Shown in pieces: positions 1 to 6,499 of a stretch of DNA of 9,094 bases. The stretch lies in NCBI GenBank assembly GCA_964496275.1, contig CAZBYL010000068.1, positions 1 to 9,094 on the forward strand, given 5' to 3'. How positions within the stretch are numbered: the stretch's first letter is position 1; each line of letters starts with the position of its first letter. The notes under the pieces were generated by a model, which saw only the letters and a program-made list of their open reading frames with translations, was not told the origin of the DNA and did no database searches. Both the position numbers and the translations under genes were made by a program. The stretch is from CAZBYL01 sp964496275 (lineage in GTDB: Bacteria > Synergistota > Synergistia > Synergistales > Synergistaceae).

Positions 1-122
1 GTAGGTAGATAGTTTGGTTATTTATGATGTCTACTTTAGGGGGTGCACTACAAAGCATTGCGGTCAGACGATGAGGTGGAACGCCGCTTGAGTATTCCGC
101 ATCTACAAGCGCACCTAACTTT

Positions 123-344
123 GGGGGGAAGGCTTTGAAGGCGTTGTTTAATATACTGTGAGTTTGCTTTTGACTATGATTTTTTGAATTTGTCTAGTTT
201 ACAAAACCTCCAAGAACAAGAAAAGTCCCAACGTGTCCAATTTATACAGTTTGTGGGCGGCCAGAGAGCCAAATCACCGCTCTTGTGATTTGTGCGAATC
301 GGCTGGTTGTTACATTGGGAAGTTGCTCTTAAAGCCTTCCCCCC
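123..344. repeat. 14-bp perfect inverted repeat, arms 123-136 and 331-344
   Basis: GGGGGGAAGGCTTT at 123-136 is exactly reverse-complementary to AAAGCCTTCCCCCC at 331-344. The right arm belongs to the hairpin repeat at 334-395. The left arm follows a GACGATGAGG-like stretch (about 68-77) that resembles the GACGGATGAGG core of the same repeat. This suggests two copies of one interspersed element facing each other, the left one degenerate. Confidence 0.6.
271..291. repeat. Small hairpin, 7-bp stem and 7-nt loop
   Basis: AAATCAC (271-277) and GTGATTT (285-291) form a perfect stem around a 7-nt loop. It has the same geometry as the two hairpins that follow at 335-357 and 361-381, which suggests one structured repeat unit. 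Confidence 0.5.
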
Positions 345-395
345 TTTGTGGGGAAGGTGGCTGCGGATGGTTCTTCCGCAGACGGATGAGGGGTG
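334..395. repeat. Interspersed hairpin repeat (GGGGAAGG / GACGGATGAGG type)
   Basis: Two adjacent perfect hairpins are visible: CCTTCCCC (335-342) with GGGGAAGG (350-357), and CTGCGGA (361-367) with TCCGCAG (375-381). Each has a 7-nt loop, and the GACGGATGAGG core follows at 381-391. From memory, units of the form CCTCATCCGTC, variable hairpin, CCACCTTCCCC are scattered in many copies through gut Clostridia genomes. That link is recollection, not a search result. The function of such repeats is unknown to me; they may be non-autonomous mobile elements or structured RNA. Confidence 0.55.
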
Positions 396-478
396 CTCTT
401 GACCTTGGTTTTGTAGTTTTACTGACGTTAAGCCCCAAAGCCGCAAACCCCCAAAGTCAAAAGCACTCCTCATCCGTC
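381..478. repeat. 23-bp imperfect inverted repeat, arms 381-403 and 456-478
   Basis: The arms match at 21 of 23 positions when one is reverse-complemented; both carry the GACGGATGAGG core and run on to TTGAC. Between them a second, perfect 7-bp inverted repeat is nested across the right arm: ACTGACG (421-427) with CGTCAGT (475-481). The right arm is therefore a second, partial copy of the repeat core in the opposite orientation. The element sits about 40 bp after the stop codon of the diguanylate cyclase gene. Confidence 0.6.
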
Positions 479-519
479 AGTGCACTTGACTTTGACCTTG
501 ACCTTGCTTTTGGAGTCTG

Positions 520-1746
520 TCACACTTTCCTGACGGTCATCAGCAGCTCTGTTTTTGTTGGCTCGTAGTAGTAAAATTCCACTTCTCTTGTCCCGCTCTC
601 AATGGTGTATGAGTATCTGTAGTGGCCGTTTTTCCTCATGCCGGAGATGATGGCTCTTACATCGGACACTCTGGCGTACTCCTCTTTTTGGCACGGAAGA
701 ACGTGATTCATTCTGATCTCACGCGCCGCCTCTTCAAAGTTTCCTATTTTTCGCACGGTGTGAGTGTTTTTGCCGTCGTTTGCATATAGCTCATAGATTA
801 GTGTGTCCGTGTGGAGGATGGAGATATACTCAAAGCCGAGAGTGACCAGGACTTCAAGCAGCTTTTGCAGACGGAGTCTGTCCTGGTCGTTTCTTTTAAC
901 TACATTTTTCTGCATGGGGCGGGGCAGTACGTGTGACATGTGCTGATAGGAGGACTCTTCCATTGCCGGCCTGTAGATCGCGTAATCGCACTTTCCGTTT
1001 CGTTTCACATGGTAGAGCGCAATGTCGGCTTTTTTGTAGAGGTCGTCAAAACTGTCCAAACCGCAAGTGCCGGCCGCAATGCCGATGCTTCCATAGACGC
1101 GCAGTTCGGCAAGCTTTTCTACCAGGGCTCTTATGTGTGAGCTGAGCTTTGTTTCGTCTCGTGCTCCGTCAAGAAACGCCATAAACTCGTCTCCGCCGAT
1201 GCGCCCGACGATATCGGTGGTTCTGAAGTGGGAGGCAAATGTGTCGGCAAATAGCTTTATGGCTGTGTCTCCGCTTTTATGCCCCAAGCTGTCATTTATA
1301 CTTTTCAGCCCGTCCAAGTCGGCTATGAGCACGGCACAAGGAAAGCCCCGTTTCGCTTCCATTCTCTGTTTTATCATTGATTCCGTGGTTGTTTTATTGT
1401 AAAGCCCCGTCATACCGTCTGTCTGAGCCTGCTTTTGCGCGGACAGAGCGGCATTTTTTTCTTCTGTTATGTCGTTGACCACAGTGTAACTTTTTATGTT
1501 TTGCGTGTAGGGATCCTGTATCATCTGCAGCTTTGAGCATACCCAAACGCGGCGTCCGTCCGGAAAAGTAATGTTCCAGTCGTTTTGGCGCTCGCGTATG
1601 CCGTCCGTATAGAGGGTTATCAGGTGCTCCCTTGAGAAAAAGAGACGAAATTCGCCGCTTGATTTTTCATCAAGAAATTTATCCGCAATGTAATTCACAA
1701 ACTCATCTCTGCGTAGGCCGAATTGCGGGAAATCAGCAGGGAGCAT
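520..1746 (-). CDS. Diguanylate cyclase, GGDEF-containing C-terminal part of a frameshifted gene
   Basis: This frame holds the catalytic half of a PAS-GGDEF protein that synthesises cyclic di-GMP from two GTP. In order it has the rest of a PAS domain (residues about 1-100 of this frame, ending NDITEEKNA), a GGDEF domain (about 108-258) and a C-terminal region of about 120 residues (290-408). The signature RIGGDEF is intact at 182-188. An RTTD at 175-178, five residues before GGDEF, fits the RxxD inhibitory site that binds product. The tail (around EYISILHTDTLIYELYAN and the FYYYEP motif) looks like a degenerate PAS-like sensor, but I cannot name it. The ATG at 1746 has only a weak purine stretch before it and is probably an internal methionine (about 554) of the full protein. 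The upstream frame runs through to the frameshift at 1792-1798. Domain identity is secure; whether this half is made alone is doubtful. Confidence 0.85.
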   Translation of the reverse strand: MLPADFPQFGLRRDEFVNYIADKFLDEKSSGEFRLFFSREHLITLYTDGIRERQNDWNITFPDGRRVWVCSKLQMIQDPYTQNIKSYTVVNDITEEKNAALSAQKQAQTDGMTGLYNKTTTESMIKQRMEAKRGFPCAVLIADLDGLKSINDSLGHKSGDTAIKLFADTFASHFRTTDIVGRIGGDEFMAFLDGARDETKLSSHIRALVEKLAELRVYGSIGIAAGTCGLDSFDDLYKKADIALYHVKRNGKCDYAIYRPAMEESSYQHMSHVLPRPMQKNVVKRNDQDRLRLQKLLEVLVTLGFEYISILHTDTLIYELYANDGKNTHTVRKIGNFEEAAREIRMNHVLPCQKEEYARVSDVRAIISGMRKNGHYRYSYTIESGTREVEFYYYEPTKTELLMTVRKV

Positions 1747-3404
1747 GTCCCCGCCGAGTTTTTCGACGGTGTTGGCCGTGACATCAGTCTCAAAAAAACT
1801 ATTTTGCTGCCGCTGTTCGCAAGTTCTATATTTTGGAGGTAGAGCTCGTAGGCAAGTTCCTTTTCATGGCTCTCCGTGATATCGGCGAAGGAGATTGCCG
1901 CGTACTTGGGCTTTTCTCCGGAAATTTCAATAATGGAATACTGGACGTCTATCCACCTTACAGCTCCGCTTTGCCTCTTAATATGAAGTTTTGTGTGCCC
2001 CGTGGGGATTTGGGACATTATATCGCGGAAAAAACTGCGGCAGTCCTCAACGCTGTCGTCCAATATAAAACCGGACTCTATCAATGAGTCGGGTACGTTT
2101 TCCATTTTTGCGGGCGGGTACAACTTTTGAGCGGTATTCTTGTCTATATAGGCTGTTTTTGTATCTATGTCATATCTCATAAGGTGTCTGTCCGAGTGCG
2201 CGGCCACTATCTGCAAGAAGCGGGCGCTTTCCTTTACAGCCTTTGCTTCGATATCTTTTTCGTGCTGCAGCGTGGTATCTTCCAACGTTATAATAGCCTT
2301 TGACGGATGCCCCTCACGGTCGTAGATGCTGATAAACTTGCCATACTCCCAACACCATGTACCATCCGCGCACTTTGTATAAAGCTCGGCTGTGCCGTTT
2401 CTTTCTCCGCGTGCAATGGAGTCGTAGAATTCGTGAAAAGGCGCGATGCTCTGCTTATCCAGCTTTTTTTCAAGATGGGCGGGAGCGTCGGGAATAACGG
2501 ACATTACTCCGTGCTTTTTTGCGTAATCATCTGAAACTGTGAGTGTGCGCGTCGCTACATCATAAAAGCAGACGGTTCTTCCGCAGTGAGTTATCGCCGT
2601 GCGATACTCCTCGTCCCTTGCCAAGAGCGCGGCCTCGGCCTCTTTTGCCTCCGTAACGTCAAAGAAGACCACGTTTGCGACAACCACATCCGCACTGCGC
2701 GAAAATGCGGAAGCGCGAATATTTATCCACTTCTTTTTGCCCTTGTTCGTCTTTATGCGGTATGAAAAGTCTATATCCTTATTTTCATCGATGAGAGCCT
2801 CTATATGCTTTGTGAGCAGCGGCCTGTCCTCGGGCACCATCAGGACGTCAAAGCCGCCCTTTACTATCTCCGAGAACTCATCCTTTGAACACTCAAAAAG
2901 CTTAAAAACACCGTCGCTCAAATAACTTGCATAAACAGCGTCATGAGAAAGCTCATACCTTGCAAGCCCGCCGGGAATATTATTCGCCAGCACCTCAAGG
3001 TCATTCTGAAGCTGCACAATATCCGAAACATCAGTGCAGTAGCAGAGCGTAAAGGAGTGACCGCTCTTATCCGTATACTTATGGCTGCAATCCCGAATCC
3101 AGATACAACTGCCGTCCTTCCTGCGGATCCTGTATGTGAAAAGAGCGTGGGTGTCAGATTCCATTTCGGAGACGGAAGAGTACATAGTGCTTCTCACATC
3201 TTCGTCTGCTATAAGATTTATAAAAGCCCCTGATGCGGAGCGGGAGAGTTCCTCAAAATTGTCATATCCCAGCATCGTAACAAAAAATTTATTGGCATAC
3301 CTCATGCTGAACTTGTCGGACAAATCGCAGCACACAAGCCCGGCCGGCATGTAGGAGTTAAAAAAATCCGTTACAAGAGACTTGAGTTCTTCACCCGACA
3401 GCAT
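1695..3404 (-). CDS. PAS-array sensor, N-terminal part of the frameshifted diguanylate cyclase
   Basis: The product is soluble, with no signal peptide or membrane segment, and consists of consecutive PAS sensor domains at roughly residues 14-130, 137-255, 265-382 and 393-513. Each ends in a PAC-type strand and linker such as FFDVTEAKEAEAAL or FADITESHEKEL. A fifth PAS begins near 525 and is cut by the frameshift. The last 32 residues of this frame (after position 537) are out of frame and mean nothing. PAS domains bind small ligands, haem or flavin and pass the signal to the output domain; no ligand can be deduced here. I chose the ATG at 3404 over a TTG at 3428 because a GGGGGG stretch (3413-3418) sits 8 nt before it. 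Rejoined with the GGDEF half, the protein would be 961 residues. The gene has its own promoter at 3489-3517. Confidence 0.85.
   Translation of the reverse strand: MLSGEELKSLVTDFFNSYMPAGLVCCDLSDKFSMRYANKFFVTMLGYDNFEELSRSASGAFINLIADEDVRSTMYSSVSEMESDTHALFTYRIRRKDGSCIWIRDCSHKYTDKSGHSFTLCYCTDVSDIVQLQNDLEVLANNIPGGLARYELSHDAVYASYLSDGVFKLFECSKDEFSEIVKGGFDVLMVPEDRPLLTKHIEALIDENKDIDFSYRIKTNKGKKKWINIRASAFSRSADVVVANVVFFDVTEAKEAEAALLARDEEYRTAITHCGRTVCFYDVATRTLTVSDDYAKKHGVMSVIPDAPAHLEKKLDKQSIAPFHEFYDSIARGERNGTAELYTKCADGTWCWEYGKFISIYDREGHPSKAIITLEDTTLQHEKDIEAKAVKESARFLQIVAAHSDRHLMRYDIDTKTAYIDKNTAQKLYPPAKMENVPDSLIESGFILDDSVEDCRSFFRDIMSQIPTGHTKLHIKRQSGAVRWIDVQYSIIEISGEKPKYAAISFADITESHEKELAYELYLQNIELANSGSKIVFLRLMSRPTPSKNSAGTCSLLISRNSAYAEMSL
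1792..1798 (-). pseudogene. Frameshift site in a T7 run that splits the PAS-GGDEF gene (520-3404)
   Basis: On the coding strand this is a run of seven T's. With seven, the reading goes KIVFLRLMS and stops at 1695. With eight, it goes KIVFFETDVTANTVEKLGGD and flows directly into the GGDEF frame, giving one 961-residue protein (520-3404). Both halves are otherwise intact and share a PAS domain across the join. The change is therefore either recent, a homopolymer sequencing or assembly error, a phase-variable tract, or a site rescued by polymerase or ribosome slippage. I cannot tell these apart from the sequence. Confidence 0.85.
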
Positions 3405-3423
3405 AAGGCAGACCCCCCGGTGA

Positions 3424-3494
3424 TACAATATATTGACCTTGCCGTGCAGCGATGAGCAAACCCTGAGCGGAACGGAAGGTTACAATATATTGTA
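3424..3494. repeat. TACAATATATTG direct repeats, possible operator pair
   Basis: TACAATATATTG occurs at 3424-3435 and again at 3481-3492, 57 bp apart. The second copy extends to a full palindrome over the -10 box, and the first lies in the transcribed leader. Two copies of a 12-mer at such positions look like paired binding sites for a dimeric regulator. AT-rich DNA can also produce this by chance. Confidence 0.4.
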
Positions 3495-3517
3495 CTAAAA
3501 GGACAATTGACAGTCAA
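3489..3517 (-). promoter_or_regulatory. Promoter of the PAS-GGDEF gene, with palindrome over the -10
   Basis: Read on the minus strand: -35 TTGACT (3517-3512), 17-bp spacer, -10 TACAAT (3494-3489). The -10 lies inside the perfect 14-bp palindrome TACAATATATTGTA (3481-3494). The leader to the ATG at 3404 is about 80 nt. A perfect odd palindrome, TTGAC-A-GTCAA (3507-3517), covers the -35. Confidence 0.7.
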
Positions 3518-3537
3518 CAGGGAAAAATTGTAAATTG

Positions 3538-3549
3538 TAAGAATTCTTA
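3538..3549. repeat. 12-bp palindrome TAAGAATTCTTA
   Basis: A perfect palindrome in the AT-rich gap between the membrane-protein stop codon and the promoter of the PAS-GGDEF gene. It is too short and has no adjacent U tract, so it is not a convincing terminator. It could be a binding site upstream of the -35. Confidence 0.3.
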
Positions 3550-3591
3550 ATTGCCGGAGTAACTTAGACCCCTCTGCCTGTCGGAAGCTGC

Positions 3592-4641
3592 TCACATTCT
3601 GCCGCGCATTGCCGTTAGTGCGCAGCGAGCCAGCAGAATTCTCGAAAGAAACTTGCTGACGCCCATGCCGTATGCCGTAATAAAAAGACAGAATTGATAA
3701 AAATTCATCTGCTCTATGCCGAAAAACCAAAAAATAAGCGGCACTAAAACAGCGGAAACACCTGCCGTAATGATACAAATAACAATCGTCAGAGGGAAAC
3801 TTCTTCGCGGCAGAAGCTCCGCAACCCCGTTTCCCGCAGGAAGCTGCGCCAAAGCGGCAAGCTCCTCGTCTGTCGTATCACTCAAATTATCCCGCACATT
3901 CTTAAAAATCGCCCTCGTCAGAATCACGCTCGTAATAATGCCGAAAATAATACCCGTCAGCCACATACCGCTCGCCTTGCTCGGATAAATAAGCAAAGAG
4001 CCGTCGCTGTTTGTCACAACGCCTCCCAAAAGAGAGCCCACGATAACATTCATCGCGATATTTGCCGTAATATTGGCATACACCTCTTTAAAAGAAGAAA
4101 ACTTCGGCAAAGGGTTCCTGACCTCCTGCGAATCAAAGCCGCAGCAGGAAACCGCACCGCTTGCCGCGCTGTTCCAATCCGGCTGCACAAGGCGGAAAAT
4201 CACAAACTCCAACACCTTCGCGCTCAAAAAAGCCGCATACAGGAGCTTAAAAACAAGCCAACGGCCGAAATCCATACTCTCAATGCCGAAAACAAAAAGA
4301 AAACAGCACATCAAAGCGCCTGTCAAAACCGCAAAAAACAGAACAAGAAAAATCAACAGCGGCAAAAAAGTGCGGGGCAAACGCTGCATCAGTCTGCTCA
4401 CCGGCACTTCCCCGGGCAAAAGTCCCGCCGAATTACGGCGGGACATCAAACGCCACAGAAAAACAAAATCTATCACAGCCGTGACAGCGCCGCAAACGAC
4501 GGCATCAGCAACGACATCGCCCCTTGTCAGAGCTCCCCCGAAACTTTGAAAAACAAACGCACAAAGCAAATTGACGACAATCGTCACCAAAATGCCCGTT
4601 CGGTTCTCCATATAGGGCAAACGCCGCACACGGCTGCTCAT
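3592..4641 (-). CDS. Eight-helix membrane protein with two tandem homologous halves
   Basis: I do not recognise the family. The 349-residue product has about eight hydrophobic helices, near 16-36, 45-66, 93-117 and 126-149 in the first half and 189-208, 224-243, 281-305 and 314-337 in the second. The halves are visibly homologous. FGIESMDFGRWLVFKLLYA (118-136) matches FGIEQMNFYQFCLFITAYG (307-325) at an offset of 189 residues, and both are followed by a Ser-Lys or Ser-Ala-Lys and a Leu-x-x-x-Ile stretch. The linker between halves (about 150-188) contains a Cys-Cys pair. Internal duplication is typical of transporters, so transport or membrane sensing is possible, but this is inference. It is the third gene of the operon, starting 11 nt after the preceding stop. 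Its modest ribosome binding site (GGGCGG) overlaps that TAG stop. No clear terminator follows. Confidence 0.8.
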   Translation of the reverse strand: MSSRVRRLPYMENRTGILVTIVVNLLCAFVFQSFGGALTRGDVVADAVVCGAVTAVIDFVFLWRLMSRRNSAGLLPGEVPVSRLMQRLPRTFLPLLIFLVLFFAVLTGALMCCFLFVFGIESMDFGRWLVFKLLYAAFLSAKVLEFVIFRLVQPDWNSAASGAVSCCGFDSQEVRNPLPKFSSFKEVYANITANIAMNVIVGSLLGGVVTNSDGSLLIYPSKASGMWLTGIIFGIITSVILTRAIFKNVRDNLSDTTDEELAALAQLPAGNGVAELLPRRSFPLTIVICIITAGVSAVLVPLIFWFFGIEQMNFYQFCLFITAYGMGVSKFLSRILLARCALTAMRGRM

Positions 4642-4652
4642 GACAAACCGCC

Positions 4653-5459
4653 CTACCGCAGCTTACGCGAATCCGCGACGCAAAGCCTCACCCAACACTC
4701 CGAACGGAACGCGCCGAAAAATCCGTGACAGGGAAGCGCGCTCAAAGCGCCGACAATCCCCGCCATATTCGGAATCCTATACCAAGGCTCCACCGGAACC
4801 GTCGTGACAGAGCCCGAACCGAACCACACCCTCTTCGGGTGCATCTCCTGCGGATAAAGCACAATATCGCTGTAAGCCGCTCCCGCCCTATCCGCATTCG
4901 GGAAATAACGCATCCCGAAACAATTCAGACAGGCCGCCTTCTCCATCTCCGCAACCTCGTCGGGAGAAGCCTCGCGCTCATCATGAAAATCATAACGGGC
5001 CATAGTCTCGTCATAAAGAGAACAGGCCGCAAACCAATGCTCATTAAAATGTCGGTCGGGAGTAATGCTCGCAAAAACCTTCGGCATACCATCCTCCTCT
5101 CTGCCGCCGAGAATCGGATGCGCGTTATCCTCCCAAATAACCAAAGGATACTCGCCCACAAGGTCATCATTCTCACTCTTAAACCGAACCTGAACACCCG
5201 CCATAAAAATCCTATACTCGCCGTGAGACAAAAAATCAACGCCGCGGCAATTCATATAAGTCCAATGAATATTTTCGTCCAACAGCTCAAAATCCGACGG
5301 CACATACTGAGCCAAAGCCTCGCCGCTGCTCCTCTGCATCACAGACATAGCCATCACATCGGAATAAACCACCCTATTGCTGTTATCAAACGGATAACCG
5401 ATAAAATGCACCGGCATCCTATAAGTTGCGTCTGATTTCAGAGTAAAATTACCGCGCAT
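4653..5459 (-). CDS. Acetoacetate decarboxylase-like protein
   Basis: A 268-residue soluble protein of the acetoacetate decarboxylase (ADC) superfamily; the clostridial enzyme has about 244 residues. The marker is GREEDGMPK at 119-127, aligning with GRExxGxPKK of the classical enzymes. K127 corresponds to the Schiff-base lysine (Lys115 in Clostridium acetobutylicum). The next residue, a second lysine (Lys116) that lowers the pKa in true decarboxylases, is valine here. ADC-like proteins without that lysine are known to have other chemistries such as aldolase-dehydratase, so true acetoacetate decarboxylation should not be assumed. I chose the ATG at 5459 because AGGAGG (5468-5473) lies 8 nt before it; in-frame GTG codons upstream overlap that site. 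The binding site overlaps the TAG stop of the dehydrogenase gene, so the two are likely translationally coupled. Confidence 0.85.
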   Translation of the reverse strand: MRGNFTLKSDATYRMPVHFIGYPFDNSNRVVYSDVMAMSVMQRSSGEALAQYVPSDFELLDENIHWTYMNCRGVDFLSHGEYRIFMAGVQVRFKSENDDLVGEYPLVIWEDNAHPILGGREEDGMPKVFASITPDRHFNEHWFAACSLYDETMARYDFHDEREASPDEVAEMEKAACLNCFGMRYFPNADRAGAAYSDIVLYPQEMHPKRVWFGSGSVTTVPVEPWYRIPNMAGIVGALSALPCHGFFGAFRSECWVRLCVADSRKLR

Positions 5460-5467
5460 CACACACA

Positions 5468-5473
5468 CCTCCT
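5468..5473 (-). promoter_or_regulatory. Ribosome binding site overlapping a stop codon
   Basis: AGGAGG on the minus strand shares bases with the TAG stop of the SDR gene (TAGGAGG) and lies 8 nt before the ATG at 5459. It decides the start of the ADC-like gene and implies coupling of the two. SDR and ADC-like genes are also in the same frame, so only this one TAG separates them. Confidence 0.85.
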
Positions 5474-6374
5474 AGCCCGGAAACTCGGGGCGCTCGCCCC
5501 TCTCCATAGCGTCATAATAATCCTTGCGCAGCATTGTAATCCGATGCACAGTCCTGCAATACTCCGGATAATCGCTGCACTGCAAAGCATAAAAATCGCG
5601 CCCCTCCTGCCCGAAAACAATATCAACATCATCGGTCGGCAGCTTCTCAAAAACATAATCCAAAGCTTCATCCAAAGGAATCGCACCGCTCGGCGGCAAA
5701 ACACCGCCCGTAGCCTTCTCAATCTCCTCCTCGCTCTTATGAGCCAAACGCATCTCCTCTATCTGCTGGGCCTTAAAAATATTCGTCGCCACATTGGACG
5801 GAGAAAGAGCCGTAAAGCGAATCCCGCGATAGCCATACTCCAAATCCAGACAGCGAGTAAGCGCGATAACAGCCGCCTTCGTCGAAGCATAAGGAGCCTG
5901 ATAAGCCATAGCCAGCAGCCCGCCGCAAGACGCCGTATTCACCACATGACCATGCCCCTGAGCCATCATATAAGGCAAAGCGGCGGAAACGCCATACACA
6001 ACGCCGAAATAATTCAGCTCCACCATATTGCGGAAACCTTCCTGACTCAAATGCTCAAACGGAATCGTCATAGGACGCCCCGCATTATTAAAAAGAAAAT
6101 CAAGATGGCCCGATTCACGCGCCGCAGTATCTATCAGCTTGTCAACATCCTCTTTCTTGCTGCAATCGCAAACCATGGCATGAACCTTCCCGGGAAACCT
6201 CTCATTCAGCTTTCCGCACTCACGCAAAAGAGAACTCTCGTCATAATCGCCCATCCACACATCCAAAGCTCCGAGCTCAAGCAAACGCTCGCAAAAACCC
6301 AGCCCAAACCCCGAAGCGGCTCCCGTAACCACAGCGGACTTCCCCTCATAATATGATCTGTCTATCGTCGCCAT
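5472..6374 (-). CDS. Short-chain dehydrogenase/reductase (SDR)
   Basis: A classical SDR of 300 residues, predicted to interconvert an alcohol and a ketone with a nicotinamide cofactor in the cytoplasm. Visible motifs: nucleotide-binding TGAASGFG (17-24), acidic D43 at the end of the second strand (suggesting NAD(H) rather than NADP(H)), D70, NNAG (96-99), and the catalytic set N121, S149, Y162 and K166 (YASTK). After the core, residues from about 200 form the variable substrate-binding part and an extended tail (255-300), longer than the usual 250-residue classical SDR. The ATG at 6374 is preceded by a GGGGGG stretch. It is the first gene of the operon and has its own promoter at 6419-6446. 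Pairing with an ADC-like gene suggests a route through a beta-hydroxy or beta-keto compound; the substrate is unknown. Confidence 0.92.
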   Translation of the reverse strand: MATIDRSYYEGKSAVVTGAASGFGLGFCERLLELGALDVWMGDYDESSLLRECGKLNERFPGKVHAMVCDCSKKEDVDKLIDTAARESGHLDFLFNNAGRPMTIPFEHLSQEGFRNMVELNYFGVVYGVSAALPYMMAQGHGHVVNTASCGGLLAMAYQAPYASTKAAVIALTRCLDLEYGYRGIRFTALSPSNVATNIFKAQQIEEMRLAHKSEEEIEKATGGVLPPSGAIPLDEALDYVFEKLPTDDVDIVFGQEGRDFYALQCSDYPEYCRTVHRITMLRKDYYDAMERGERPEFPG

Positions 6375-6385
6375 AACAAAAATCC

Positions 6386-6442
6386 CCCCGCTCTCCGAAT
6401 AATGGTGAAAAACCTGACATCATAATATATCGGAGAAAGGGG
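6386..6442. repeat. 13-bp imperfect inverted repeat spanning the operon promoter
   Basis: Plus-strand CCCCGCTCTCCGA (6386-6398) pairs with TCGGAGAAAGGGG (6430-6442) at 11 of 13 positions. One arm overlaps the -35 and the spacer of the SDR promoter; the other lies about 15-25 nt downstream of the predicted transcription start and includes part of the G-rich ribosome binding site. It could be an operator, a leader hairpin that hides the ribosome binding site, or chance. Confidence 0.4.
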
Positions 6443-6446
6443 TCAA
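6419..6446 (-). promoter_or_regulatory. Promoter of the SDR operon
   Basis: Minus strand: -35 TTGACC (6446-6441), 16-bp spacer, -10 TATGAT (6424-6419). Each box is one base off consensus. AT-rich sequence with T runs lies upstream (about 6450-6499). The leader to the ATG at 6374 would be about 38 nt. I see no convincing terminator between the regulator gene and this promoter, so some read-through from the regulator is possible. Confidence 0.65.
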
Positions 6447-6499
6447 ACAAAGTAGCGTTTCCGCACAAAAAAGTAACGAAAAAATAATAATCTGTGAAC

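Larger units (their letters stand above)
1..519. other. Gene-free repeat-rich region
   Basis: No convincing gene lies here. The open frames present (about 100 codons) have no family resemblance and run straight through inverted repeats, so I treat them as chance. The stretch holds at least three small hairpins, a 14-bp perfect inverted repeat (123-136 with 331-344) and a 23-bp imperfect inverted repeat (381-403 with 456-478). It lies just downstream of the minus-strand diguanylate cyclase gene, so that gene's transcript may run into it. I see no classic terminator with a U tract. Confidence 0.7.

Noticed and set aside
174..473. Minus-strand open frame of 99 codons
   Set aside because: It runs through both hairpins and the inverted repeat, has no ribosome binding site and has repeat-derived composition. 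Treated as chance.
3405..3490. c-di-GMP or other riboswitch in the leader of the PAS-GGDEF gene
   Set aside because: The leader is about 80 nt and I see no GEMM-type conserved segments or paired helices in it.
3520..3600. Intrinsic terminator after the membrane-protein gene
   Set aside because: Only a short AT palindrome and T-rich stretches are present; there is no GC stem followed by a U run.
5544..6356. Long plus-strand open frame opposite the SDR gene (270 codons)
   Set aside because: Rich in Arg, Lys, Gln, Ile and His, with no family resemblance. It exists because the codon usage of the SDR gene leaves few stops on the opposite strand; the SDR has complete catalytic motifs.
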